From: a virus
DNA length: 59,324 bases
Strand: one strand, 5' to 3'
IMG/VR virus record: IMGVR_UViG_3300033571_016365
Span: 1-59,324 of that record
Below, one piece after another: positions 26,297 to 34,336 of this stretch. The notes under the pieces are model-generated. The model was not told where the DNA came from and did no database searches. It saw nothing but the letters and a program-made list of their open reading frames with translations. The first letter of the stretch is position 1, and every line of letters begins with the position of its first letter. The position numbers and the translations under genes are program-made.

Positions 26297-27991
26297 ATGT
26301 CAATAGTTTCTGGAGACAAGCAAGTAAAACCAGGATGGTATCAAGATGGTAGTAACCCAGATATTTACAGAGCTTACATAAAAAGTTCTGCAGTAGGTAG
26401 CACATATATTGGAGACTATATCTATGAATTTAATACAAGAACTGGAAGTTCTAATATTTTAACGGGGGGATTATCCAGACAAGGTATATGGCAAGCAAAT
26501 GGAAGTGATCCATATAAACCAGTAAATGTAGATTCTGAATTAATAAAAAGTATTAAGTCTGGAGGAGGATTAGATGTTACTGCTCTGCAAAGAGTAGATC
26601 AAAATTATGCAAATTGGGCAAGAACAAATCTACCTTTAACTGGGGTTCAGGAACAAAGATTAAACTCTTTAGGTAGATTTAGTCAAGCACAACAACCAGC
26701 TCCACCAACTAGAGATCCAAATGCTCCTGATTCAGGATCTAATCCTCCAAATACTGGAGGTGCTGCTGGTGGCACTAGTGCACCAGTATCATTTGATAAT
26801 AATCTAAGTAAATATGGATCTGAAGGAAAATACGAAACATATTCTTATCCAGAAAATATAAATCTAGGTCAAGATTATATGATGATAAGTCAATTTAAAT
26901 ATGTTGTGCCTGAAGTATTTTCATCTGGGTTTGATTCTGCAAATACATCTGATATTTTAGGAAACAAATCCTTAAGTTCAAGACAATTTACTGATTTAAA
27001 AGGGTCAGTAATTCTTCCAATGCCAAGCAATATATCTGAGGCAAATGAAACTGGATGGGGATCAAATGAACTTTCTACCTTATCAGCAGCAGCATTGAGT
27101 GTAGGAGTAGGAGCAGCAAATGATATCACTGAATTAGATCTTGCTAAGTTTACATCAAGATTAGGAGGAGCACTTCAAGGAGCTAGAGGTGCTGCTGCTT
27201 CAGAAACTATAATAAAATTAGCAACTTTAAAAGCTGGAGCATCCATAGTTAGTAAGTTTGGACTTAATGTAGATCCTGCTGCATACTTATCAAGAGCTAC
27301 AGGAACAGTAGTCAACCCAAATCTTGAATTATTATTCCAAGGTCCAAAGTTAAGGTCATTTCAATTCCAAATTAAAATGACACCAAGAAGTCAAAAAGAA
27401 GCAAATAATATTAGAAGGATTATTAAATTCTTTAAGAAAGGAATGTCTGCTCAAAGATCAAATGCATCAGAAACTTCATTTTTCTTAGGAGCTCCAAATG
27501 TATTTCAAATTAAATTCATGTCAAATGGTAGACAATTAAGAAGTATTACTCAAATTAAAACCTGTGCCCTAACTAATTTTACAGTTGACTATACTGCAGA
27601 TGGTTTATATGCAACTTATGAAGATTCATCTGCCAATGGTTCTCAACCAATAGCAACTAATATAACTATGTCATTCTCAGAGTTAACCCCAATATATGAA
27701 GATAACTATGGAATAGATGATCATGTTGGATTTGGAGATGGTGTTGATCTTAATGGTTTAGATTCATCTAATTTTGAAGCAACAGGAGAAACTCCAAATA
27801 ATCCTGATAATCCTGGATCTTCAAGACCTTCAGCAGGAGGAGCAGGTGCTCCAGTGGCTCCACTAATACCAATTACTGGAGGAAGAGATCCAACTGCAAT
27901 ACCAGGAGATCCTGGATATAGACCTCCCTCACCAGGAGGAGGTTTGCTTGAAGGTACTGGGTCTCAATTTGATAGAAGAGGAGGATTTTAA
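26297..27991 (+). CDS. 48: gp48 baseplate tail-tube cap
   Basis: A 564-residue protein. The C-terminal core has the T4 gp48 signature: LRSFQFQIKMTPRSQKEANN, RRIIKFFKKGMSAQRS, NVFQIKFMSNGRQLRS, then NFTVDYTADGLYATYEDS and TMSFSELTPIYEDNYG. T4 gp48 is 364 aa; the extra length is an N-terminal segment (~1-170) with a Pro/Gly-rich stretch and a C-terminal Pro/Gly-rich tail after ~480. The protein sits on the hub and starts the tail tube with gp54. The start directly follows the previous stop. Confidence 0.85.
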   Translation: MSIVSGDKQVKPGWYQDGSNPDIYRAYIKSSAVGSTYIGDYIYEFNTRTGSSNILTGGLSRQGIWQANGSDPYKPVNVDSELIKSIKSGGGLDVTALQRVDQNYANWARTNLPLTGVQEQRLNSLGRFSQAQQPAPPTRDPNAPDSGSNPPNTGGAAGGTSAPVSFDNNLSKYGSEGKYETYSYPENINLGQDYMMISQFKYVVPEVFSSGFDSANTSDILGNKSLSSRQFTDLKGSVILPMPSNISEANETGWGSNELSTLSAAALSVGVGAANDITELDLAKFTSRLGGALQGARGAAASETIIKLATLKAGASIVSKFGLNVDPAAYLSRATGTVVNPNLELLFQGPKLRSFQFQIKMTPRSQKEANNIRRIIKFFKKGMSAQRSNASETSFFLGAPNVFQIKFMSNGRQLRSITQIKTCALTNFTVDYTADGLYATYEDSSANGSQPIATNITMSFSELTPIYEDNYGIDDHVGFGDGVDLNGLDSSNFEATGETPNNPDNPGSSRPSAGGAGAPVAPLIPITGGRDPTAIPGDPGYRPPSPGGGLLEGTGSQFDRRGGF

Positions 27992-27993
27992 TA

Positions 27994-28743
27994 ATGACAT
28001 ACTTTAGAAATTTTTCGGATATTTTATATCCTTCTCAACTACAATCTAAAAATTCATCCTCTGATCTAGTAAGAGTTAAAAATCTCTTTCGTAGATCTAA
28101 AATTCGTGATGACATACTTAATAGTGCAGTGGCATTTACTAAGTATAAAATTGTTGGAGAGGAGAGACCAGAACAAATTGCAGAAAAAATATATGGAAGT
28201 CCTACATTTGATTGGGTAGTTTTACTAGCAAACAATATAATTAATATTAGAACTGAATGGCCACTATCAGACTCTGAATTTGATGATTATATTTTTAGAA
28301 AATATACTTCAGAACAATTAACAGAAGCACATCATTATGAAACAGTATCTCACTATGATAGTAGAGGAAAACTTATAGTTCCTTCTGGGAAACTAGTAGA
28401 TTCTAATTTTACTGTTACATACTTTGAACCATCTATTCAACAGATTAATGTAATCACTGTACCATTTTCATTTGATTCAACATTACAAAAATTTGATTCA
28501 ACTTTGGTTAAATTTGACTCAGCACAAGTAGTAGAAAACATACAAGGAGATACAGTTACTATTAACCCAGTAAAATCAGTAAGCATTTATGAATATGAGA
28601 TTGCTCAAAATGATAAGAAAAGAAATATCTATGTACTAAAACCAAAATTCTTACAGACTATTATAGATGATATGGAAGAAATAATGTCCTATGGATTTTC
28701 AACTCAGTATGTAGATATAAAAACAAAAAAAGGAGGTGACTAA
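27994..28743 (+). CDS. 53: gp53 baseplate wedge subunit
   Basis: A 249-residue protein with the gp53 family core: YFRNFSDILYPS, then YKIVGEERPEQIAEKIYGSP followed by FDWVVLLANNIINIRTEWPL, which carries the LysM-like fold of T4 gp53. T4 gp53 is 196 aa; the C-terminus here is extended and ends KTKKGGD. It joins wedges to the hub. The gene is the last of the plus-strand operon, 2 nt after gp48. Its last codons form one arm of the gp32 terminator. Confidence 0.88.
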   Translation: MTYFRNFSDILYPSQLQSKNSSSDLVRVKNLFRRSKIRDDILNSAVAFTKYKIVGEERPEQIAEKIYGSPTFDWVVLLANNIINIRTEWPLSDSEFDDYIFRKYTSEQLTEAHHYETVSHYDSRGKLIVPSGKLVDSNFTVTYFEPSIQQINVITVPFSFDSTLQKFDSTLVKFDSAQVVENIQGDTVTINPVKSVSIYEYEIAQNDKKRNIYVLKPKFLQTIIDDMEEIMSYGFSTQYVDIKTKKGGD

Positions 28744-28752
28744 GCACCTCCT
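28725..28752 (-). terminator. gp32 terminator overlapping the end of gp53
   Basis: AGGAGGTG (28731-28738) and CACCTCCT (28745-28752) pair perfectly. On the minus strand a run of seven T follows (28731-28725), making a rho-independent terminator for gp32 transcripts. No T-run is present on the plus strand. Confidence 0.85.
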
Positions 28753-28759
28753 GATATAA

Positions 28760-29671
28760 TCATTCTTCAGCCAGTCTTTGGAAATAACTCAGAGCATCAT
28801 CATCTTCATCATCAGAAGATTGTGATGCTTTACTATTAGAAGTAAACCTAGGAAGATCAATCACTTCTTCTTCCAGAGAACCACGACTATCATCTTCTCC
28901 TTCAGTAGATTCATCTTGCTTAGGAGTAGTCTTCTTACCAAGAACTGCTTTCAGTCTACCATCAAGTTGCTCATAAGACTTGAAGTTTTCTGCCTTCATA
29001 AACTCTTGAAGAGAGTATGCTTTTTTCCAGATTCCTTCAAGGGTATCATCATCAAAGTTCCCCAAGGTTGATGGAGATTCAAACTCAGACTTATCATAGT
29101 TCCAGTAACCATCTTTCTTGGTGATCTTCACTTTGAAGTTTGCACCATTCCAGAAGTCAAAAGGATCAATAGGAGTTTCATCATCAAACTCTGGTTGCAT
29201 AGCAGCAGAGATCTTATCAAAGATCTTCTTGCCATACTTGAACAGGAACACCTTACCTTCATTCTCAGGGTGTGCCTTGTCACTCACAACATAGATGTTG
29301 GAGTAGTAAGAAAGTTTACGCTTTCTTTGACGAACAATTTCTTGGTTTGCTTTGCTTCCAGTATTCCACAGTTCACGATTTGCTTCGCAAACTGGACACT
29401 GTTGACCAAGAGTTGTAAGACAATTATCAATTAACCATCCACCAGTTCCCTGGAAGGCATGATTATATACTTTTGCCCATGGAAGATCTTCTCCCTCTGG
29501 AGCAGTAAGAAATCTAATAACTGCAAATCCATTACCTGCTTTGTCTACTTCAGGTTTCCACAGTCTATCATCTGCAGAATTACTTGAAGTATTCATCTTC
29601 TCTACTTCTTGTACCAGTTTAGAAGTAAGAGAACCAAGCTTGGATTGTTTTTTAAGGTCTGAAAAAGACAT
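28760..29671 (-). CDS. 32: gp32 single-stranded DNA-binding protein
   Basis: A 303-residue protein close to T4 gp32 (301 aa). The N-terminal cooperativity segment (MSFSDLKKQSKLGSLTSKLV) is followed by the OB core with aromatic-rich binding surface (GFAVIRFLTAPEGEDLPWAK, GGWLIDNCLTTLGQQCPVCE, a zinc site with CPVC and a nearby His, RKRKLSYYSNIYVV). The C-terminus is an acidic Ser/Asp/Glu tail that recruits replication partners. It has its own sigma-70 promoter (29719-29747), a five-base repeat leader (29672-29704) and a terminator, so it can be expressed apart from the upstream operon. T4 gp32 represses its own translation; the leader may do the same. Confidence 0.95.
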   Translation of the reverse strand: MSFSDLKKQSKLGSLTSKLVQEVEKMNTSSNSADDRLWKPEVDKAGNGFAVIRFLTAPEGEDLPWAKVYNHAFQGTGGWLIDNCLTTLGQQCPVCEANRELWNTGSKANQEIVRQRKRKLSYYSNIYVVSDKAHPENEGKVFLFKYGKKIFDKISAAMQPEFDDETPIDPFDFWNGANFKVKITKKDGYWNYDKSEFESPSTLGNFDDDTLEGIWKKAYSLQEFMKAENFKSYEQLDGRLKAVLGKKTTPKQDESTEGEDDSRGSLEEEVIDLPRFTSNSKASQSSDDEDDDALSYFQRLAEE

Positions 29672-29704
29672 GGATTACCTCGGATTAATTGGATTGATCG
29701 GATT
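29672..29704 (-). promoter_or_regulatory. four AATCC repeats in the gp32 leader (putative translational operator)
   Basis: On the minus strand AATCC occurs four times at a 9-10 nt spacing (plus-strand GGATT at 29672, 29682, 29691 and 29700). The third-to-fourth interval contains the GAGG ribosome site next to the ATG. The leader is unstructured, as expected of a site for cooperative gp32 binding. Confidence 0.5.
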
Positions 29705-29718
29705 GAGATCACAAAAGT

Positions 29719-29747
29719 ATTATAGCACAACCAAATACTCTTGTCAA
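29719..29747 (-). promoter_or_regulatory. consensus sigma-70 promoter for gp32
   Basis: TTGACA (29747-29742), 17-nt spacer, TATAAT (29724-29719) on the minus strand. Both boxes match consensus perfectly. It starts transcription roughly 40 nt before the gp32 ATG. Confidence 0.9.
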
Positions 29748-29753
29748 CCTTAT

Positions 29754-30089
29754 TTATCTGCCCTTTAGAGCAGTCTTTCTAAGACTATCAATTGTTTTCT
29801 GCATAGATTTAAATACAACATTCACATCAGGATTTGGGCCAAATCCTAATATCTTTGCTGATTCTATCATTTGCTCTTTCAATCTCAGAGCATCTGGATC
29901 ATCAGAAAGAGTTAGTCTAGTATAAAGAATTTGTTGCTTTTCTAAAAGTTCAGAAAGAAGATTTATATGTTCTAATTTTTCATTAGTATCCATAATGAAA
30001 AATGATGGAAGTTCTTTTACGATCTTCTTTTGAATCTTTGCAATAGTATTCATTTCTTCTTGAACCATTTCTGAATCAAAAAAAGACAT
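29754..30089 (-). CDS. DUF1825-like small protein
   Basis: A 111-residue all-helical protein. The start MSFFDSEMVQEEMNTI and the middle EKLEHINLLSELLEKQQILYTRLTLSDDP have the layout of the cyanobacterial DUF1825 family (FFDSEIVQEEA..., E-x-x-E-x-M-x-x-L-x-E). It is 1 nt after gp59 and upstream of gp32. The role is unknown. It may have been taken from the host and fixed in the replication-recombination operon. Family assignment is by eye and needs a profile search. Confidence 0.6.
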   Translation of the reverse strand: MSFFDSEMVQEEMNTIAKIQKKIVKELPSFFIMDTNEKLEHINLLSELLEKQQILYTRLTLSDDPDALRLKEQMIESAKILGFGPNPDVNVVFKSMQKTIDSLRKTALKGR

Positions 30090-30090
30090 T

Positions 30091-30684
30091 TTATTCTCCT
30101 GTAATTGTATCCTTTAAAATCTTTTTATACTTAAACACATCGATATTTAGAAATGGTGTGTACTTCTTTATTTTTAAAGACACAGATTCCCAAATTGGAT
30201 CTAAAAGTTTCTTGTCAAAATTATTCCTGATCAGGAATATTCTATCATAGATCACTAGTGTTTCAGGTGAAATATTCCCGCTCAGGAACTTTCTTAATAC
30301 AGGTGGATGACCCTTCTTACAATCAAATGCTTGGTCTAAAGTATACTCAGAAAAGAAAGTTTGTGACTCTTGTGTGAAAAGATACTGCAAACTTTGCTGT
30401 CGTTTAACCCAATCCTTATAGTAAATATCTCCTGCTCTAATCACATTACCAATCCACAAACTATTTGGATCATCTGCTTCTACAAAATTAGCGATGTAGA
30501 AGTTTTTAACCTCATCATCGCTCTTTTGTCTGCTAAGTTTTTCAAACCAATACTTATCCTTTCTTTTATTAAATGATTCTATTGATGCTCTAGACTTGCC
30601 TGCATACTTGTGATAATCATATTTGTCTTTGCTAAAATGATTCTTCAATGCAATGTAAGTTTTATAGGCATCAAATGGTGTCAT
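30091..30684 (-). CDS. 59: gp59 helicase loader
   Basis: A 197-residue basic protein starting MTPFDAYKTYIALKNHFSKD, the conserved opening of gp59 loaders, followed by DYHKYAGKSRASIESFNKRK and a C-terminal domain with SPETLVIYDRIFLIRNNFD. T4 gp59 is 217 aa. It binds forks and gp32 and loads the gp41 helicase. It overlaps gp33 by 4 nt (ATGA), as part of the T4-like 33-59-32 group. Confidence 0.88.
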   Translation of the reverse strand: MTPFDAYKTYIALKNHFSKDKYDYHKYAGKSRASIESFNKRKDKYWFEKLSRQKSDDEVKNFYIANFVEADDPNSLWIGNVIRAGDIYYKDWVKRQQSLQYLFTQESQTFFSEYTLDQAFDCKKGHPPVLRKFLSGNISPETLVIYDRIFLIRNNFDKKLLDPIWESVSLKIKKYTPFLNIDVFKYKKILKDTITGE

Positions 30685-30938
30685 ATTAAAAGTTTTGCTC
30701 TAGATGTACGCTTTAGAAAATTTAAATTGATAGCATCACATTTGAGTTTTTCTTTCAAAGGTTTGCTAATTAGTTTACCAACAGAATCTACTTCAATATT
30801 ATTTTGATCGCAATAGTGAACTATTGCATCAATATAATTCATATCTTTATTGACCTTGACTAGATCTTCAATCAGTTGAGAGAATTTTGCCTGACATAAA
30901 AACTTTGATTCTAATGCAGATTTTAATTTACTTTCCAT
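30681..30938 (-). CDS. 33: gp33 late-transcription coactivator
   Basis: An 85-residue protein with KFSQLIEDLVKVNKDMNYID, HYCDQNNIEVDSVGKLI and KPLKEKLKCDAINLNFLK, the compact pattern of cyanophage gp33. It links the sliding clamp to RNA polymerase carrying the late sigma factor and so activates the ATAAATA promoters seen in this window. It overlaps the upstream nuclease by 11 nt and gp59 by 4 nt. T4 gp33 is 112 aa. Confidence 0.8.
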   Translation of the reverse strand: MESKLKSALESKFLCQAKFSQLIEDLVKVNKDMNYIDAIVHYCDQNNIEVDSVGKLISKPLKEKLKCDAINLNFLKRTSRAKLLI

Positions 30939-31608
30939 ATTCTTTTAGTTTAAATTGTATAAAATCTTTAATATACTGTGAAAGAAGTTTGATGTATTTC
31001 ATTTTATCATACTCTTCATAAACAACGCAATCACCATCTTCACATGCCATAAGAATTACAAGTTTTTTAACTGGGATACCAGTCAATTCATAAAACATAC
31101 AAGCATATGCTGCTGCTTGAACAAAGTAATGTTCAACCCATTCTCTTGGTTTTTCTTTCTTTGAAGTTTTAAAGTCTATGATTGCCAACTCACCATTATA
31201 TTCAGCAATACAGTCTACTGTTCCTGCTATACCCAACTGCTTGCTGTATAATGAAGACTCAAGTGCATAGATATTATTTATTTTTTTTAATTCTCTACAC
31301 ATAATCTGAAATAACATTTCAGACATTGGGTTGACATCACTATTACAATCTAGGTTATTTAAGTACTGCTCGCACAAAAAGTGCATTTGAGTACCACGTG
31401 TAGTTGCTTGTTTGTTGACTCTATTTGCTTCTTCTTCTCCTACCTTTTTTCGCCACTTCTCAAAAATATGTTTATTGTGGTGACTAGTTACAGAAGTAAT
31501 GGAGACAAACTTTAGAAGTTCATCTCCATCAGGAACTTTATAGTATCTTACACCATCAATTGCCTCCCTCTCTAATTGAGGGAGACTAATATCAATATGA
31601 TTAAACAT
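30928..31608 (-). CDS. PD-(D/E)XK (RecB/Cas4-like) exonuclease
   Basis: A 226-residue protein. The catalytic pattern is RGTQMHFLCEQYL (motif with His near the first helix), GTVDCIAEYNGELAIIDFKT (Asp of GxxDxI and the IDFKTSK core, equal to D-x-K), then QAAAYACMFYELTG (the QxxxY helix). These are the hallmarks of RecB-family nucleases. Its ATG overlaps the PhoH stop by one base. It probably processes DNA ends during recombination or host DNA breakdown. Confidence 0.85.
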   Translation of the reverse strand: MFNHIDISLPQLEREAIDGVRYYKVPDGDELLKFVSITSVTSHHNKHIFEKWRKKVGEEEANRVNKQATTRGTQMHFLCEQYLNNLDCNSDVNPMSEMLFQIMCRELKKINNIYALESSLYSKQLGIAGTVDCIAEYNGELAIIDFKTSKKEKPREWVEHYFVQAAAYACMFYELTGIPVKKLVILMACEDGDCVVYEEYDKMKYIKLLSQYIKDFIQFKLKEYGK

Positions 31609-32366
31609 TAAAATCCAGCAGCTATTTTATTAACGATATAAGATTTAACTAGTCCAGATCTAACAATATCTTCTACGCCAAATTCAATGGTTTCAAATTC
31701 AGGCATTCTTTGAATGATTTTCATAAAATCTAAAATGCCATTTCTTTCATTAGTCTTAGTTAAATCTGATTGTGTAGCATCTCCACAAAACACAATCCTT
31801 GAGTTGTCTCCAACCCTTGTAATTATACTATCAAGTTCATGAAAGTTCAAGTTTTGAGCTTCATCTACAATAATAATAGAATTATCTAAGGTTGTCCCCC
31901 TGATAAAAGATGTGCTCCAAAAAGTAACAGTCTCTTGAGTTTTTAGACTTCCATAGAGCATTTCAAATTCTGCATCAGATGGCATTTCAAACATGTACTT
32001 AACCATGTTCTTGTATGGGATCTGATAAAGTGCAGACTTGTCATCATGATCTCCAGGAAGAAAACCAATCTCTCTAGTTGCAACTAAAGATCTAACAATA
32101 ACAATCTTTTGATATGGAGTAATCTCAGAAAGAACATCTTTAAGTGCTAAGTATAATGCACAAAATGTTTTACCAGTTCCAGCACAACCATAAACAAAAA
32201 GATGTTTATCTGAATTATAAGCATCAAAAAGTTTACCTTGGTTTTCAGTTACTGGATTTATATCCAGCAATAGATCTGTATTGATTGGTTTCCTTCTCTT
32301 CATTTGCCTTGAAGTCATTCCAATACCAATTGGATGTAAATCGTTGTTTCTTTTTTTTCTTGTCAT
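31608..32366 (-). CDS. phoH: PhoH-like ATPase
   Basis: A 252-residue protein with Walker A (VYGCAGTGKTFCA), Walker B (SIIIVDEAQNLNFHELDSII) and PhoH-specific blocks IVRSLVATREIGFLPGDHDD and RIVFCGDATQSDL. The N-terminus is Lys/Arg-rich. phoH is almost universal in marine cyanomyoviruses. In bacteria it belongs to the Pho regulon, but no clear pho box is visible here, and the gene sits inside a DNA-metabolism operon. The molecular role (possibly RNA or nucleic-acid handling) is unsettled. Confidence 0.92.
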   Translation of the reverse strand: MTRKKRNNDLHPIGIGMTSRQMKRRKPINTDLLLDINPVTENQGKLFDAYNSDKHLFVYGCAGTGKTFCALYLALKDVLSEITPYQKIVIVRSLVATREIGFLPGDHDDKSALYQIPYKNMVKYMFEMPSDAEFEMLYGSLKTQETVTFWSTSFIRGTTLDNSIIIVDEAQNLNFHELDSIITRVGDNSRIVFCGDATQSDLTKTNERNGILDFMKIIQRMPEFETIEFGVEDIVRSGLVKSYIVNKIAAGF

Positions 32367-32608
32367 TAGATTTTTTTTACTCTAGATCCAGGGGCTTTAC
32401 TTGCTTTACTTAGGACATCATTCCATCCTGGATTTCTGCTAATTAGTTTGTTTCTCCAATCACCAGTTTCTCCAGGACTTGCACATCCCTCAGACCAATC
32501 TCTTCTCCATTCAGGGTTATCTTTATACCACTGAGTAATATCATGAATGCTCATTTCAATTACTTTCTTTTCTCCAGTATCTACATGAATAATTGGATAT
32601 ACTGCCAT
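32366..32608 (-). CDS. 80-aa hypothetical protein upstream of phoH
   Basis: MAVYPIIHVDTGEKKVIEMS... with a Trp-rich middle (WYKDNPEWRRDWSEGC) and a basic tail (LSKASKAPGSRVKKI). The opening resembles short FmdB-like regulator proteins but lacks their Cys pairs. It overlaps the phoH start by one base (TAATG). Function is unknown, though it is likely coupled to PhoH. Confidence 0.75.
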   Translation of the reverse strand: MAVYPIIHVDTGEKKVIEMSIHDITQWYKDNPEWRRDWSEGCASPGETGDWRNKLISRNPGWNDVLSKASKAPGSRVKKI

Positions 32609-32633
32609 AAGTAATAATACTATACAAAGATAT

Positions 32634-33326
32634 TTATTCTATACAAATTGAAGGAGCATCAATACATTCTGGGCAATTTTCTGTATTGTCCCATCCAAGA
32701 GCTTTAGATACTTCTGGGAACTGGCAAATGAAAACACACTTACATGCTTCAGCAATATCCATGTGTTCTTTCTGAGTGCCATGAGCAGAACGCAGATTGA
32801 TATAATGAATCCAGGACCTGCAAGAGCCAGTCATATAGATTCTAGTGGGGGTTGCTAAAGGAAGAACAAAACGAGCACACTCCTTTGCAACTCCTCTTTC
32901 AATAAGTCTATTATAAAGATTCAAAGATGATTTAAAGTGCTCTGCAATTTCACCTTGTAATCCTAATTTTACATATTCACCAAGATCATCAGTAGAGTTT
33001 TGACGATTCTTTGTATCCTGTCTACGAAGATCTGGAATAGGAATATGATTAGATAGCAGATTTGTGTCTGCATATCTTTGAGAAAATTCTTGAAATGTGA
33101 AAGATCTATGCCTCAATATTTGTGCTGCAATACCACGATTGGTTTCAATCTCTAATGTCATAGAAGACTGTTCAAACACAGACCAATGATTATGCTTAAT
33201 ACAATAAGCAAGCAACTTGGCATAGTTCTCGTTATCTTGATTTGCAGGATTAGAAACTCTAGCAATATATGCCATTGTTTTTTCTGCATCTGGGGTAACT
33301 GAAATAAATTTAACATTAGAACTCAT
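32634..33326 (-). CDS. thyX: flavin-dependent thymidylate synthase ThyX
   Basis: A 230-residue protein with the ThyX motif RHRSFTFQEFSQRYAD (a variant of RHRxxSxxxxSxRY, with Thr in place of the middle Ser) and YMTGSCRSWIHYINLRS. It converts dUMP to dTMP with FAD, NADPH and methylene-tetrahydrofolate, feeding phage DNA synthesis. The ribosome site AGGAG lies inside the preceding 51-aa gene, which overlaps by 11 nt. The Cys-rich C-terminus (NCPECIDAPSICIE) is unusual. Confidence 0.93.
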   Translation of the reverse strand: MSSNVKFISVTPDAEKTMAYIARVSNPANQDNENYAKLLAYCIKHNHWSVFEQSSMTLEIETNRGIAAQILRHRSFTFQEFSQRYADTNLLSNHIPIPDLRRQDTKNRQNSTDDLGEYVKLGLQGEIAEHFKSSLNLYNRLIERGVAKECARFVLPLATPTRIYMTGSCRSWIHYINLRSAHGTQKEHMDIAEACKCVFICQFPEVSKALGWDNTENCPECIDAPSICIE

Positions 33327-33471
33327 CTTTTTCTCCTTTCATATGCTTAAGTTTTAAAGCTTTTTGTGCAAGTTTTTTTGCTTTTTTAATGTACTGTAGT
33401 TCTTTCTCATCATACAACCAAGGTTGTTTCAATGCAACCTTGGCTAACCTTGCAGCATCATTAAACTTCAT
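33316..33471 (-). CDS. 51-aa basic hypothetical protein
   Basis: MKFNDAARLAKVALKQPWLY... continues with a Lys-rich helix (KKAKKLAQKALKLKHMK). It starts within TAATG of the upstream 50-aa gene and its stop lies inside the thyX start. Overlaps on both sides argue for a real, translationally coupled gene. Function is unknown. Confidence 0.65.
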   Translation of the reverse strand: MKFNDAARLAKVALKQPWLYDEKELQYIKKAKKLAQKALKLKHMKGEKDEF

Positions 33472-33623
33472 TAGTACGCCTCATCATAATCTTCAGTAAA
33501 AGGAGTTACCATAGCATCCTCTTCTACTGAAATATGCATGGGAGGTCCTTCTATTTCGTGCTTTAAAGATTGAACTAGAAGTTCCATGTTTCTAACAATC
33601 ATTCTAACTTTTTCTCTATCCAT
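33471..33623 (-). CDS. 50-aa acidic hypothetical protein
   Basis: MDREKVRMIVRNMELLVQSL... then an acidic tail ending FTEDYDEAY. The N-terminal half is a likely amphipathic helix. It is the first gene after the terminator at 33654-33680 and is coupled (TAATG) to the next small gene. Confidence 0.65.
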   Translation of the reverse strand: MDREKVRMIVRNMELLVQSLKHEIEGPPMHISVEEDAMVTPFTEDYDEAY

Positions 33624-33653
33624 AAGATATCTTACTTTTAAGATAGTCTACAC

Positions 33654-33680
33654 AAAAAAAGGGGGAAAGTCAATCCCCCC
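33654..33680 (-). terminator. rho-independent terminator after speD
   Basis: On the minus strand GGGGG(G), 9-nt loop and CCCCC are followed by seven T (33660-33654). It separates the speD group from the thyX-phoH-gp32 operon. Some read-through is expected because no strong promoter is seen before 33623. Confidence 0.85.
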
Positions 33681-33736
33681 AGTCAATCTCTTTGTCTTCA
33701 GTCATCGGATCTATCTTTAGTAATGTTATTTAAAAT

Positions 33737-34063
33737 TTACCTTTCAATATAACTTAAAGTATGACTTTGTGAGCACAGTTGTTCTATGATAATATCACAC
33801 CCAATTTTTGGATCACAATCACCACAAGTATATACATCTACTGCAGCCTTTCCTTCTTCAGGCCAAGTGTGAATACTAATATGACTCTCTGAGAGTAAGC
33901 ATATTACAGTCACTCCTTGTGGTTCAAACTTTTTAGATATAGTTTGAATCACAGTTGCTTTGCTTTTAACTGCTGCAAATTCCAGCAGGTTAACTAAAAT
34001 TTGTTCATCATCCAAAAGAACGAATGAGCATCCATATAGGTTTAGTAAATAATGTTTGCCCAT
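33737..34063 (-). CDS. speD: S-adenosylmethionine decarboxylase
   Basis: A 108-residue protein starting at ATG 34063 (MGKHYLLNLYGCSFVLLDDE). The pro-enzyme processing site ESHISIHTWPEEGKAAVDVYTCGDCDP is complete: Ser in SHISIHTWPE becomes the pyruvoyl group, and His and Cys are the known catalytic residues. The product is decarboxylated AdoMet for spermidine synthesis. Polyamines help neutralise packaged DNA or sustain host metabolism. The start is 1 nt after the upstream stop. Confidence 0.93.
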   Translation of the reverse strand: MGKHYLLNLYGCSFVLLDDEQILVNLLEFAAVKSKATVIQTISKKFEPQGVTVICLLSESHISIHTWPEEGKAAVDVYTCGDCDPKIGCDIIIEQLCSQSHTLSYIER

Positions 34064-34064
34064 T

Positions 34065-34316
34065 TCATCTTGACTTTTTTTTAGGTTTTTCTCCGTATGT
34101 TTTGGGGTTTGCTGCCCCATCAGTCCATTTAATGCTTTTAATCTTATCCTTTCCTAACTCATCATAATAGTTATCAAAAACTTCCACAAAACAACTTGCT
34201 TGCACTATATCATATTTAAGTTTATCTTTGTCAATATAAGTAACTAAGTAACTATTTCTTGGAAGAGATTTATCTTTAGATAAATCTTTATTACAATCTT
34301 TATGAATAACATTCAA
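34065..34316 (-). CDS. 83-aa hypothetical protein upstream of speD
   Basis: MNVIHKDCNKDLSKDKSLPR... has a beta-like middle (NSYLVTYIDKDKLKYDIVQA) and a basic tail (PKTYGEKPKKKSR). No family was recognised. It is coupled to speD by position and lies 20 nt after the DUF6433-like gene. Confidence 0.7.
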   Translation of the reverse strand: MNVIHKDCNKDLSKDKSLPRNSYLVTYIDKDKLKYDIVQASCFVEVFDNYYDELGKDKIKSIKWTDGAANPKTYGEKPKKKSR

Positions 34317-34336
34317 TTCTACTTACCTCAATTTAA

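Noticed and set aside
33670-33705. 11-codon frame MTEDKEIDWGD before the terminator
   Set aside because: It is very short and its end overlaps the terminator stem. There is no independent support, although it could be a leader peptide.
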